Part shown: positions 1 through 11,900 of the stretch, one piece after another
How positions within the stretch are numbered: the stretch's first letter is position 1
Layout: every line of letters begins with the position of its first letter
From: Trichobilharzia szidati
Taxonomy: Eukaryota > Platyhelminthes > Trematoda > Strigeidida > Schistosomatidae
Assembly (NCBI GenBank): GCA_944472155.2
Contig: OX235272.1
Span: forward strand, 94,804,020-94,868,019
Length of the DNA stretch: 64,000 nt
Direction: 5' to 3'
Made by a program: the position numbers and the translations under genes
Notes under the pieces: generated by a model
What the model saw: the letters and a program-made list of their open reading frames with translations, nothing else
The model's database searches: none
Told to the model about the DNA's origin: nothing

Positions 1-1290
1 GTATGTACAGTGTATATTTAAACGTCCACACCATCTTGATTCAGTAATTTAACATTGAAAAATTCACATATAATCATGATTTTATTTGACGGACTAAATT
101 AAGTGATTATTGTCGCATTTATGAGTAGAATATTCTTCTTCCTCTGTCTCTCCTTGCCTCTTGCAGTGATTTATCAGGTCCATATTGTATTCTTTAAGAG
201 TTACCCATTTAATATATATTCTCCAGTTATAGGGCCCACTTGCATATTCCACTAATCGTACAAATGCTATTGAGAATACGGATGAATTCATCCTCACCTT
301 TTATTCAATCTGATTATTCATAAGTTCATTGAAAAGTAAAATATTTTAGATCAATTTATAATCTCTACAAACGACTAAATATACTTGAATTCAACGTCTA
401 GATTCCGTTGACACAAATGCTCACACGATTATACACAAACAAGCACACGTACATCTGAATGCATATATGTATACAAAGCAGACTAACTGTTCAAACCTAA
501 GTACACTTAGAGGATGGTGATGATGACGATGATTGAAAGACGTTATCGAGGATAAGCAGATTAAAAGCTTTGAATAAGTGTGTGTATATGTGTGTGTGTG
601 TGTTTGATGAGGTAAACATTAGCGACTAAGTAAATTTAAAATATTATAAAGAAATATTTGAATAAATCTGTTTTTCTTTTGTAGCAATATTTAATCACTT
701 ATCTAATAATAAATTTTGAGGTGATAGCCATTTCAGAAGTGACTTAGTTTTACAAACTTAATTGTGTTTATTTTCTTCATTGACGTGTTCAATTAAGCGC
801 AAAAATAGACAAATAACAAATCATTGTTGAGGAAACAGAAAAATTCTAGTTGAAGAAGATTGTAGAGGGTGAGAAAGAGAGAGAGAAAGAAAGGTTGAGG
901 AGAAGCAAAATCAGCAGGAGAGTAGTTATTTAGAAGTTTAACACAAACATCAGAATCATCAGAGCACGGTCACTAGATGATTGCGTAATTAACGAAAACA
1001 GCATTGTGAAAGTATTTATTCATACATTTAGGGAAAAAAGAAACAAAGAATATCCCTTTCGGTAATTTCCTCTTCTGACTCTACAATTTTAGATATATGT
1101 TTATATACATAGAATATTGTAGAATATTTGTCATTAGCAATGTTTATGTTTTTAAATAATATCGATCTGTTAAGTAAGATCAGTTGAAATACAGTTCACT
1201 AAAGATGCATAAATTATAATAAGCATAGAAATGTAATAGCAAATAGAATATCAAATAAAATTAAGGAAATTTCCACAACAAATCAAAAAT
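1..1290. other. AT-rich non-coding stretch
   Basis: No coding homology, RNA gene or element is recognised. There is a short (GT)n tract near 583-603 and a GA-rich run near 870-890. Confidence 0.5.
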
Positions 1291-1292
1291 TA

Positions 1293-1620
1293 TTAGAACC
1301 TTGATAGTCGAGGTAAGGATAGTTTCTGAACCAGCTTCTTTTGGATACATAAGTCAGGTTTCTTAATGTGAATCCCAACGGTCTCAGCAATATGTTGTAG
1401 ACGAACTCTTAATGTGAAGTTAAGATTAGTTGGTATGCAGTAGTTAACTTTGAAAGCCTCATTAACATCAATCTTGTGTTCTGTATCCACGAGATGAGAT
1501 AGAACACAGCTATGAATTAAATTTGTATGTCCTTTATTTAACCGTACAGGTTGATGTTCGGAAATCCGACTAGGAACACGCCTAAGTGTATGGTCTATGT
1601 CAGTGATTATGAACATCGAA
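1293..1620 (-). mobile_element. Penelope-like element remnant (GIY-YIG endonuclease C-terminal part)
   Basis: The minus-strand reading gives SRISEHQPV, then IHSCVLSHLVDTEH, and ends KKPDLCIQKKLVQKLSLPR. These align with SRIREHIPEW, SCILEHLIDSCH and LKPYLSVQKKYVHSLLLSR of the better-preserved copy at 38815-39270. It is therefore the end of a Penelope-type RT/GIY-YIG protein, 5' truncated and not functional. Confidence 0.72.
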
Positions 1621-1639
1621 CGTTTGTTTATTGGCTCTG

Positions 1640-2215
1640 GTCGTCATTGGTGGGTCGTCAGTGATTCGATCGTGTACATGTTAGAAGAAGACGAAAGAAT
1701 ACAAATAAAAGTACAATACATTGCTTGTAAAAACATTTGTTTATAGACTTGGTACAGAATACTGATTTTAACAATCGAAGAATACGACTTCTTGTCATCC
1801 ATTGTGTTTTGGAATTAAAGTCGAGATATCTGTGCTTAGTGGTTGTCAATTCGGAGCGTCTTTGGAAATAATAGGATCTTAGGATTAAGAAAAGGCACAA
1901 ACAGCGAGGAAAATTTTCTTTTCGACGATTCATTTTCATGAGCTGTACAATCGTAATTATAATTAACAAAGAAATCTTTAGACCAATCAGATACTGGTAA
2001 ATTTTGTCCTTGGAAAATTGTATTACATAATGTAAGGTGTAAGAAGGGATGACTAATTGTAAGTTAGAAAGGAGACAGAAGTTGGCATGACGTAATAAGT
2101 GTGAGATAGTGAATAATCAATAATCTCGTGTAAAATGGACAGGAACTAGTGGAAAGGCTAATAAAGTGTTTATGTATAAAATATGTATGGAAAACAATGT
2201 TATTAAGAAACAGTA
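1640..2215. other. AT-rich non-coding stretch between two Penelope remnants
   Basis: No conserved reading frame or structured element recognised. Confidence 0.4.
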
Positions 2216-2219
2216 ATAG

Positions 2220-2790
2220 AGTGGTAATAAAATGTGGATGATGGGGACAAAATGATAATAAAAGTATTAATAAAATAAAATAATAATGGTAATAATAGTG
2301 AACTTACATAATAAAGGAAAGAAGCAAAATTGTGGTAAGAACTTTACTCTGGCCATGGTAAGGCAAGAGAATGTATGTATCGCTTTTGTATGCAGAGGTC
2401 CGGTTTTAGATCTCGAATAGCTAATGCTTCAGCTATGTAAAGATGGCGAATCCGAAGTCCCTTTGTACGATATTGAGGGACTCTGTGTAACACTGTGAAG
2501 CATTCATGTGGGGGTGCTCGATGTCCAGAGATGACAAGGTGTTCGAGGATCGAGCTGTTGCTATTCTTCTTTTCTCCTCTGGCCAACCAAGCGGGGCAGT
2601 GTTCCAGAATACGTTTTTGGACTTGACGTTGCGTACGTTGCGTATCTTAGGATTAAGTTCCTTGACAGCCTACGTAATTGGCTGCACAGGAGCAGTGAAA
2701 CTGGTAAATACACATCAACAGTATCATCAGTATTCATCAATTTAAGTCCTAACTTGATGGTGTCTTTCAGAAAGCGAAAGAGCAAAAGAA
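2220..2790 (-). mobile_element. Penelope-like element remnant with 3' UTR
   Basis: The minus strand has NSSILEHLVISGHRAPP, then LYIAEALAIRDLKPDLCIQKRYIHSLALP, read across two frames. The same blocks are in the copies at 1293 and 38815. The sequence below 2340 is an AT-rich trailer like those of the other copies. Frameshifts and 5' truncation make it a dead copy. Confidence 0.72.
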
Positions 2791-2799
2791 ATAGGAAGT

Positions 2800-3430
2800 G
2801 GTGAACCTAAAAGCTGACTACATTACAATTCAAATGATTTGGTGGGATGTTTACAAAATCTAAAAAACATAATTGATAAGTAATTATGTTTGATAAAATT
2901 AATTCTGTTGAAAGAAATAATTAGTTTTTTTAACGATATACCAATATCTAAGCACACGGAAAGGTAAAGTCTGATCAAAAGAATTTTCAAAGTGATAAAC
3001 GCACTTCTAGTTCCATATAAATTAGTAAAGATAAAGAACACCCTTATTAGAGGGGAATCAATAATTATGAAGAAATTATTGATGAAAAATAGTTGAAGTC
3101 AGAATTAACATTTTCTAGGCCATTAGTAGCTTAGTCAGAGGAATTTGCGTTTAAGGCTTAGAATTGCTTTGTTGTGTGAATGTGACAAGTTTTGACCTCA
3201 TACAACCAATCAGATGGAATAAGTTGCTTCATAAATAACCTTGCGTAATTTTATATAAGCGAAGACACATACATGTGAATAATTTTGATGTGGTAAAGTA
3301 GTTCTGAATGATGCATTTACGTTTTTACGAACTGGATAGTTTAATTTTGAATCTGTGATTGTAGTTCTAGGTAACATCTTCAGTGCTGACTTCAATATTA
3401 AGTGAACTTTTGAAATTCTCTATAAATTTA
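2800..3430. other. Unassigned stretch
   Basis: No confident feature. The minus strand around 3370-3390 reads LKSALKMLP, loosely like the text around 3880-3905, so part may be more Penelope-derived debris. Confidence 0.3.
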
Positions 3431-3439
3431 ATAACTATC

Positions 3440-3960
3440 CTTCCCAATAACCCTGCAACAACTGTTAAAAGGATTATATTCGTCAAAGTGAACATCGTAA
3501 TCGTCTTAGCATCCACGTTCGTAAACTAGTTATCAAAAGACATCCTATCCATTTCCTCATACCAATGCACGTGGACAATTATGGACACAAATTCAACTGG
3601 GAAAATGTACAAATCTTTAGGAAAAAACAGTTACTAGAAGCCTGGTAGTCAGGAGAATCTGCTACAATCTAACACGTTGATATAGACCCAATTTATCAAA
3701 CAATGAAAAGCAAGTCACATGGTTGACATATCAAATATGAGGTCAAAAAATAATCAGGACTGCTACAAGTGGAGAAGAAGGTGAGGAAATCTCTGGAAAC
3801 AGTCAGCAGCGTTTAAAGTCATCAGGGGAGACGTCTATTCAATTCAGAGAGAATTCTAAGGGCCTGCTTCACACTGAAGTCTGCGCTGGAGATACTGTCT
3901 AGACTAAAACATCACTAGTACCATCCACTTGAGGTAGAAAGCTTCTAAATTATTTCAACC
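3440..3960 (+). mobile_element. Degraded Penelope-like remnant of a second family
   Basis: The plus strand around 3565-3705 reads HVDNYGHKFNWENVQIF, then LLEAW and HVDIDPIY. This is the characteristic tail of GIY-YIG proteins, with a histidine-rich helix, an FNW motif, LEAW, and a final HIDxDPxY. Several stops interrupt it. The same tail appears at 56440-56590. Confidence 0.55.
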
Positions 3961-4217
3961 TTACAGTCACAGGTCTGTCTGATTTTTGATATCTCCTTAT
4001 CTCAGTAAGGTAGAAGGTACTTGGGAGAGACTATAATTGTATTCAGGATTCCCTTAAGGTGTTTCACTGTGTTCAGTAACGTCGTAATCAAATCTCCGTC
4101 TACTCCGTCTCACCATATATCTACACGAATAGATTTCTATTTTATAACAAATGCAGTTGTATAGTAGAAACATCTAGTGTATAATCATTTAATAGGCAAA
4201 GTTATCATCTAGTTAAT

Positions 4218-4805
4218 TGTCCTTATTATTATTCCCGTGGGTTCCTAGTGGAACATAGGGCTTCAGCTGCACGTCTCCACTTGTCTCTGTCTTCTGCTGT
4301 ACTTTTCACCTGCGTCCATGTTAATCCATACTGTTTCAGTTCCTCTTCACACGATCTCCTCCATGTCACCCTTGGAAGTTCCACTCGCCACTTCCCTTTC
4401 GGGTTCCACTCGAGAGCCTGACGTGCGATGTCACCCAGCGGCCTCCTCAGCGAGTGTCCGATCCATCCCCTGCATATTTGTTGGGCGATTGGTTCTTGTT
4501 TTGTTTGTTCCCACAGTTTCTTGTTGGTGATTCTTTCCGGCCATCTGATCTTCAGTATAGAGCGAAGACAGTTGTTGATAAAGGTCTGCAACAGGCTGTT
4601 GGAAATATTCTTTGTGACCCGCCAAGTTTCTGATCCGTATAGAAGAACTGACTTGAAGTTTGTATTGGAAATCCGAATTTTGTTGTTGATGCTGAGTGAC
4701 GAGGATTTCCAGATTGGTTTCAGGTGGATGAACGTCTCAGAACAAGAGAAGAAAGAGGATTTTTACAGATAACTACAAAGAGTAATGGACAACGTCACAA
4801 AGTCC
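4218..4805 (-). mobile_element. RTE-like LINE 3' fragment with inverted 5' piece and 9-bp TSD
   Basis: 4218-4740 on the minus strand encodes an RTE C-terminal part: IKPIWK-like text, LLYGSETWRVTK, then WIGHSLRRPLGDIARQALEW and WRRAAEALCSTR, ending in an AATAATAATAAG tail. 4741-4805 is the opposite orientation and matches an upstream part of the same family (compare 51951-52010). The 9-bp string CTAGTTAAT flanks both ends (4209-4217 and 4806-4814). This looks like a twin-primed insertion. Confidence 0.82.
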
Positions 4806-4814
4806 CTAGTTAAT

Positions 4815-5365
4815 ATATTTATATAATCCAACAGTAGCACTATTATCTGTTTATCTTCATGAATGAGGATGTGCAGCTTCATATTTTATTGATCACTAAT
4901 ATCAGGTGATATAGGATTGTATAAGATAAACCCTAAAATGTACTCTGATCAAGGCGTGCTCAGAAATCATCAGCGTTGCACAACAGTGTAAGTCGTTCAG
5001 ACGAGTAACTAATACTGCTGAAGATTAATGCTTGTGATGTGTTCAGGAATGAGTAAGTTAATCTCAAGTATTATCACTAATTAAAACCTACTGTGAAATG
5101 TTATGTTTCTTAACTTAAAAACTTCTTTTCATTTATTATTATTATCATCTCATTTCTGTTTACTTTCATTTTGTGTACTACGGTGAGTTATGGGAAATTC
5201 AGGTAGAACACTTCTGTACAATGTTCAGTCTGAGTTACTTTGACTGGACAATAGTAACTAGTGTGATGTGTCTAGTAATTTCTTTGGAGCAGACTGAATT
5301 CTATCAGTCAGGTTTGAAATGTAGCCACCATTCTAGGTAGCTCACCATCACGGTGTACATCAATT
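4815..5365. other. Non-coding stretch
   Basis: No coding or structured feature recognised. Confidence 0.4.
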
Positions 5366-5369
5366 TGAT

Positions 5370-5802
5370 GATATTAGATGGCTGGAGGTAATTGGCAGGA
5401 AGTCTTGCTTGACCTAGGTTTCGTGCAGTTGGCACTCACCAGTCAGTCAGCAAGGAGTATCTGCAACCATGGAGGAAGTCATGTCCCTTCTGAGATTTAA
5501 ACTCGCGTCACCCAGTGCTGCAGTCAGTCAGTCTGCTCCTAAGAAATGACTGGACACATCACACTAGTTACTAGTGTGCAATCAAATTATCTACTACAGT
5601 CCTACAGGAGGTCAATAGAGAGCTCGAATACCTCAGTGGCAACGTCTCTGACTGCAGGCGGCACTGGGTGACGCGGGTTCGAATCTGAGGAGGGACATGA
5701 GTTCTTCGAGGCTGCAGATACGCCTTGTTGACTGGTGAGTACCAACTAGCACGAAACCTAGGTCGAAGGCTTCCTGTCGATTGCCTCCAACCATCTAATA
5801 TC
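5370..5802. repeat. Head-to-head inverted pair of a tRNA-like SINE
   Basis: Two arms of about 155 bp (5370-5528 and 5648-5802) are inverted copies of each other with about 80-85% identity by eye. The right arm has a tRNA-like head near 5620-5695 with a B-box-like GGGTTCGAATCTG. The centre contains a short perfect palindrome, CACACTAGTTACTAGTGTG. This SINE type differs from the hammerhead-type repeats elsewhere in the window. Confidence 0.7.
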
Positions 5803-5929
5803 AATCTGAGTAACTATGCTATATTCGTAAAGAAGGCATAACGTGAGTTGTCGTGTCATCAAATTCACAAAATGTATTTATGTTATGCAGCTTACAAAGG
5901 TATACTTATATTTTTTTTCAAGAATTAGT

Positions 5930-6288
5930 TTGTAAGGATTTATTTGTGTCAGGTTTGATCACGGACTGACTAAAGGACAAAGTTGCCTGGAGTTGTAGAG
6001 TAAAGTTGTGACTGGTAAGTTCCACCAAGTCAGATGTAAAGACAAGTACTCACTCATTACATTGCGCTAAAATTGCAAGTTGACAGAAGTTAGCATTCAC
6101 AGATCACTGAATTCCCATCCAAGCGCGCCTGAATGGTCAACAAGCTTGCCATCACAATTTCAAGGTCTTCGGTTCAATCTCTGGTGGTGTCACGGGCGTT
6201 TACTGTGATGAGTACCGAATTAGGACAAAATAGCTGCGTACTGCTCCCTGGTCTCAAGGGTTCCCTAACTGACACCAATCCGAGATCA

Positions 6289-6290
<2 letters not shown>
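5930..6290. repeat. Hammerhead-type tRNA-headed SINE, degraded inverted pair
   Basis: The left side (5930-5990, minus) has the unit's head/tail junction text ending in GTTTGATCACGGACTGA. The right side (6121-6290, plus) has a tRNA-like head with B box GGTTCAATCTC, then a decayed hammerhead-like core TGATGAG...GGACAAAA and the unit tail ending in GATCAAAC. The (TA)n tract follows immediately. Confidence 0.62.

Positions 6291-6340
<50 letters not shown>
6291..6340. repeat. (TA)n microsatellite
   Basis: About 25 uninterrupted TA dinucleotides directly abutting the 3' end of a SINE copy. Likely polymorphic in length. Confidence 0.95.
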
Positions 6341-6342
<2 letters not shown>

Positions 6343-6344
6343 TG

Positions 6345-7545
6345 AGAGCTGTCTACTAGCCAAATTGGTAGACAGTAATTTACGTCAATATTTACGTTCC
6401 CAAGATTTGTCGTGAGAAGATTTGACATTCAAGAAACAGTCACAAATAGATGAAAGATTAACTTTACGTGAGAAACAACCAATCGGAAGACTGTGTTTGT
6501 TTGCTTAAATATCCATATTAATGTACATGAAAATATGTAAATATGCGTTGATTTCCTTAATAGATGATCTGTTGCCTGCCTCTTGCCTTCTGTTGTTACA
6601 TATATACATATATATACTTATATATACATATATATATGCCTCGTCTTTTTTGATTGTAATTTGTTTACCAACAAGAGTTCCAGGCCTGTTCTAATTAAAA
6701 TTTATTAATCATAGAGATAATAGCATAGATTTATTCACTAATACGTTGATTCAGTAATACAGATGCACTGTGTACCTTTAGACACTGAATTAAACACTGC
6801 ATCAAAGCCTTATTATAATCATAATATGATCTGTTCACTGTCATGTGACTAATTTTACAATACCAAATTGAATGTGTTTCAATAAGGTAATTGTTATTAT
6901 TAATATTGTTATTGACTATGAACTGAACAAATTATTGATGTTTATTTACTGATATCAGAGTAGTTTAACTAATTCATATTTAGACGACAGTATTGATCTG
7001 TAACACACACCGAGAGAGAAGAAACAAATTTTTATCAACGTCAAAAGTTCTTGCAGTAGCGCATAATATATTCCATGTGTTGCTACATATCATTTCTGCA
7101 AATCAAGTAAAAGATGAAACAAAAATGTGTGTATGAAGGAGAGAGAGAGAAAGACATGAATGTGTTAGTGCCACGGTAACAGATTTTGATGTATGCCATC
7201 TAGGATCCAGTGGAATTCCAGCCAGACACTAAGTCTTCTTCACAAAGCTAAGATGAACAATCACCAAATTCATAAATTATTGAGACATATTTATCTGATT
7301 ACCATTTACCAACTTCCGAATTATTCCTATATTAGAGAAGATAATATGCTGACATTGATGATGGGTAGGTATGCATAAAACACATTTCGGCCACTTCACA
7401 TAAGGCTTAAAACCTTCTGATTTGAAATGTCTGTCTTATCGAGAAGTAGATGTCTAACCTCTTTAGACTGCACTCTTCTTGATTTCACCAAGTGTGTACA
7501 GTATCACGAAGATGAGGTTGGATAAATAATCACATACTTATCTCA
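6345..7545. other. AT-rich non-coding stretch
   Basis: No coding region or mobile-element homology recognised. Short TATA-type runs occur near 6600-6640, and a GA run near 7139-7155. Confidence 0.4.
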
Positions 7546-7550
7546 AGTTT

Positions 7551-7890
7551 GCTGATGAAATGATGTCAGTTAGACAACTATAGGAAACTGGGGGATAATG
7601 GACAGCTGTCTCGTTATAGTTTGGGACCCTTCGGATACAAAACTCAGGGCCTCCACATCATTAGATTAAACCGTTGGCCATTCACAATCATTGAGACGGA
7701 GTCCAATAGACCCTAAATTCTAACTTCTGTCAGTCTGTGAATGGCGAACAGGTTGACTTCGTAAAATGAACGTCCTGGGTTCTTCACGAGTAGGGTCAGA
7801 AGTGATTGTTGCTGAAAAATTCCAAACTACTATGAAACGGCCAATCACAATGCTCTGATTTTCAATGATTATGTAAGTGAAAACATCAGA
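7551..7890. repeat. Hammerhead-type tRNA-headed SINE, inverted pair
   Basis: 7551-7645 on the minus strand has the hammerhead-like block GGGTCCCAAACTATAACGAG followed by CAGCTGTCC. 7733-7890 on the plus strand has the tRNA-like B region CCTGGGTTCTTCACG, then TTCCAAACTACTATGAAACG and the conserved TTTTCAATG tail. The two copies are head to head. Confidence 0.6.
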
Positions 7891-8650
7891 TTAGTGTAAT
7901 TGTAAAATTTGGGCACTTTGGTAGTAAGTAATTCCATATTAGTTTGTTTATTAGATATATCACACGGTGAAACAGAATTATTTACTGGATGATGTTTCGA
8001 ACAAAATTTATTGTTCATAATCACATCAATTATAATCACGCTATTATGGAAACCATCAGACACTTGCAAGTCCATCTACTTTGTTTTTATCAAAATTCAG
8101 GTAACAAACTACCATTCATCATCTTAAGAATGGATCACTTTTCCTATTATTCTGGTTGCATGCATCTAATGAGAAATCAGTGAAGTATAAGTAATTCATC
8201 TTATTATACAAGTAACATTATTCTTACGAAATTACAAAACCATTTTTTGTCGTTTTGGTTCATATTCAGGTAAACAAAAGGAAAATAACGAAGTGGTAAA
8301 CCACACCGGAATAAATGTTCTTTTTTTCCATATTTTGATTGACTGTTTGTTAAGCAACCAGTGGTTATTTGTATAACAGATAATTACTGAAGGTGGAATG
8401 AAAATTCAAAGAATAAGGGAACTCGAACAGGTGGATTCCGAAATAATAGGCCATCAGCAAAGCCACGAGACCTATGCTGGCAACAAAATCTTTATTTTAG
8501 CAAGATTGGCCATGCCCAGCTGTCGTGTCAATAAATGATTTGTTACTTTCCATTTATAAGCACACTGGCTGTACAAACAGGTCATCTCATGCCCATCAAC
8601 CAAGACTAGCTCACCGTTAATATTCACTTCTTATCTACTTATAAAATCTC
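7891..8650. other. Non-coding stretch
   Basis: No recognised coding sequence or element. Confidence 0.4.
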
Positions 8651-8651
8651 G

Positions 8652-8900
8652 CCTAGTTAACTAGCGTGCTAGTTTTCTAGCCGGTTTTGAACCAGCGTAA
8701 AGATGGGAGTGTTAGGAGTGGGGTTAGCGACCCTACACCAATAAACCTATCAAACTGCTAGAGAAACTTAAACGCACAATATATATATATATTAAAAATA
8801 CAAAAACTCCAAATAAAAATCTTATTCTTCGGTCGAATCGGAGAGGCGAAATGACAGACCGGGCTGGTGGAAGTGAGCCTTCGAGAAGTCAGTCGGCCGG
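8652..8900 (+). mobile_element. 5' leader of an old RTE-like element (left half, interrupted)
   Basis: Matches the leader of the element at 51288-53443 over about 230 nt, including CTTATTCTTCG and TCGAATCGGAGAGGCGAAAT. The element resumes at 12413 after a nested LINE. The last 11 bases, CAGTCGGCCGG (8890-8900), are duplicated at 12413-12423. Confidence 0.82.
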
Positions 8901-11900
8901 CCACACACAATGAATGAATTGAAGCAACGAACTCTCATTGAAACCCAACGCGCGCTAGTGAAAAATGATTCCAAGCAATATTGATCCCTCAAGCAACTTA
9001 TTTCCTTCCTATCTTACTTTTATTTTTGCACATAGTTTCCTGTATTTTACCTTTGCTAACCTTGGCTTCTTAACCTTCGACAGCCTTTCGCCTTTGTCGA
9101 GATTCCCAGCCTATCCGTGTCGTTTCGAGATGTTAGTGAGTAGTCCTCAAAATGGTTGTTCCCAATGCGACTTCTAACACAGATATCCTGAAACCGCGTG
9201 CTGCGTTCAAGCTGGCTACCTACAATGTTCGGACGCTGATGCAAATCGGACAACAGGCAGGGTTGGCAAGAACTTTGGAAAGCCTCGCTATCGATGTCTG
9301 CTGCATTTCGGAGACCCGCATTCAAGATCCCAGTGAAGTGCTTCGACTATCCTCTCCATCTGGAAGTTCTAGTAGTATGTACCACCTGCGCTTATCCGGG
9401 GACCCTGTGGCATCGGCATCCGGCGTAGCTGGTGTCGCACTGAGCGCTAGAGCCGAAGCTGCACTGCTCGACTGGATTCCCATTAACAGTCGTTTATGTG
9501 CTGTGAGGCTGGAAGGTTATACGAAAGTAAGGAGTAGTAGGCCAGATAGGCGGTGTCTATTTGTTGTCTCTGCCTATGCACCAACGGATTGCAGCCCGGA
9601 TGCAATGAAGGATGAGTTTTACTACCAACTGAGCGATCTCTTGAGACAGGCGGGTCGGAGGGATATCGTAGTGCTAGCTGGGGACTTGAATGCACAGGTC
9701 GGGCGTCTAAGCTCAGAGGAGAGTCGTCTAGGTGGTCAGTGGGGACTACATGGTCGCAGGTCAGATAATGGGGACCGTCTTCTGCAGCTTTGCGCGGATC
9801 ACAACCTATTTCTAGCCAGCACCAACTTCCGGCACAGCCATCGCCGTAGCGCTACCTGGCGTCCTCCCTCTGCGAAGCAAGCTTGGACTGAGATTGATCA
9901 TATTGCGGTCAGTTTCCGGTGGCGAGGATGCATACAAGACTGTCGCTCCTTCTGGAGCACATGCCTGGACTCCGATCATGCGTTAGTGTGTGCCAAGTTT
10001 GTCTTGCGATTTGGTGGGGTTCGTAAAAACCGTCGTCTAAGCGTTGATGTGGGCAAACTAGTAGCACCTGCTACTTCTTTGAAATATCAGAATGAGTTGA
10101 AAACAATGCTTGCCAGCAACCCCCCAAGTAGTATAGATGAACACTGGCTTCATGTGCAAGGTGCCATGCAAAAGGCGAGTGTAGCCGCTTGCGGCTTGAA
10201 AGAATGCTCCGCTAACAACCACTGGGTTTCTGCGAGTTCCTTGCAACTCCTGGATGAACGCCGGTCCATTCCGGCTGGCAGTGAATACAACAATCAGCGA
10301 AAGGCGCTCACGCGCAAGATTAGACAGTGTTTACGTAAGGACCGCGAAGCCTGGTGGTCAGAACGTGCGTATGAGATGGAGTCAGCTGCTGCATCTGGCA
10401 ACAGTCGGAAGCTGTTCCGACTCATACGAGCCACCGGCAGCAAGAAACAAGGTGTCAGCGAGACGGTCTGTGAGGCAGATGGCACTCCAATTACCAGCCT
10501 GAAGAGACGCCTGGAACGCTGGGCAGAGCACTTTGGGAAGCAGTTCAGCTGGCCACCAGCTTCATTGTCTACTATCACTAGCCCGAGTGCTCCTCGGTCG
10601 GTTAGTACCGACCCACCCACCGAAGCGGAGGTCCATAAGGAACTCCAAGTTCTGAAACGCCATAAGGCGCCCGGCCCAGACAAATTACCCCCGGCTCTTT
10701 TTAAAGAGGGTGGCGAGACTCTCATAATGGCTCTAACTGGGTTGTTCAGGAGGGTGTGGGAGACAGAGAGCGTACCATCAATGTGGAACGAAGCCATTAT
10801 CGTCCCCATCTTTAAAAAGGGTCGACGTAATTCGTGTGACAACCATAGGGGTATCAGTCTGTTACCAGTTGCGTCTAAAATATTGGCTGCTGTCATGCTT
10901 CGCAGACTGTGCAAAATACGCGAAGGATTGATTCGCGAAGAGCAGGCTGGGTTTCGTTCAGGTCGTGGATGCATTGATCATGTGTTCACCCTTCGTCACT
11001 TGTTGGAACACCGCCACACGTATTGCAGGCCAACGATCGTTGTGTTTCTTGATATTAGGGCTGCCTTCGATTCGTTGGACAGAACTGTGCTCTGGAACTG
11101 TCTGTTAGAGAGAGGTGTACCTGAGAAATTTGTTAACATCTTGAAAGCCCTATACAGAAACACCTCAGGTAGAGTGAGGGCATACAACCAACTATCTTCA
11201 CTGTTCCCAACCAACAGTGGAGTTAGACAGGGTTGCCCAATCTCTCCATTTCTCTTTAACTTTGCCATCGATGATATTCTGGAGTCAGCTCTGAAGGATG
11301 TGCGTGAAGGTGGTGTAGATCTGCTACCTGGAGATAGACTTTTCGACCTCGAGTATGCAGACGATATCGTCTTACTGTGCGATGGCATGCAGGCTGCCCA
11401 AATCGCACTTAATCAGTTGGCGATCAGTGTCTGTAAGTATGGTATGTGCTTTGCACCATCTAAGTGCAAAGTACTGTTACAAGATTGGCAGGAGCCTGTA
11501 CCTGCACTCACTCTTGCGGGTGAACCGCTTGAAGTTGTCGATAAGTTTGTGTACCTAGGTAGTTGTGTGAGTGCTGGCGGAGGGGTGACGGATGAGATTT
11601 CCAACCGTATAATGAAAGCTAGGGTGGCATACATCAACTTGAGCCACCTCTGGCGCCGTCGCGACGTTAGCCTGGCTGTCAAAGGTAGGGTATACAATGC
11701 TTCGGTGCGGGCTGCGCTGCTCTACGCCTGTGAAACCTGGCCTCTCCGAGCTGAGGATGTGAGGCGACTCTGCGTGTTCGATCACCGCTGTCTCCGCAGG
11801 ATTGCTTGCGTTCGATGGCATCATCGCGTGAGTAATTCTGAGGTTCGGCGGCGTGTGTTTGAACACAGTGGAGATCACCATTCATTGAATGTCGTCATCT

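Noticed and set aside
6291..6340. TA repeat as a possible origin or regulatory site
   Set aside because: A plain dinucleotide microsatellite. Similar tracts occur at 17881 and 56782.
10294..10974. 226-codon minus-strand open frame inside the LINE
   Set aside because: It is antisense to the reverse-transcriptase frame, whose catalytic motifs are on the plus strand. A shadow.
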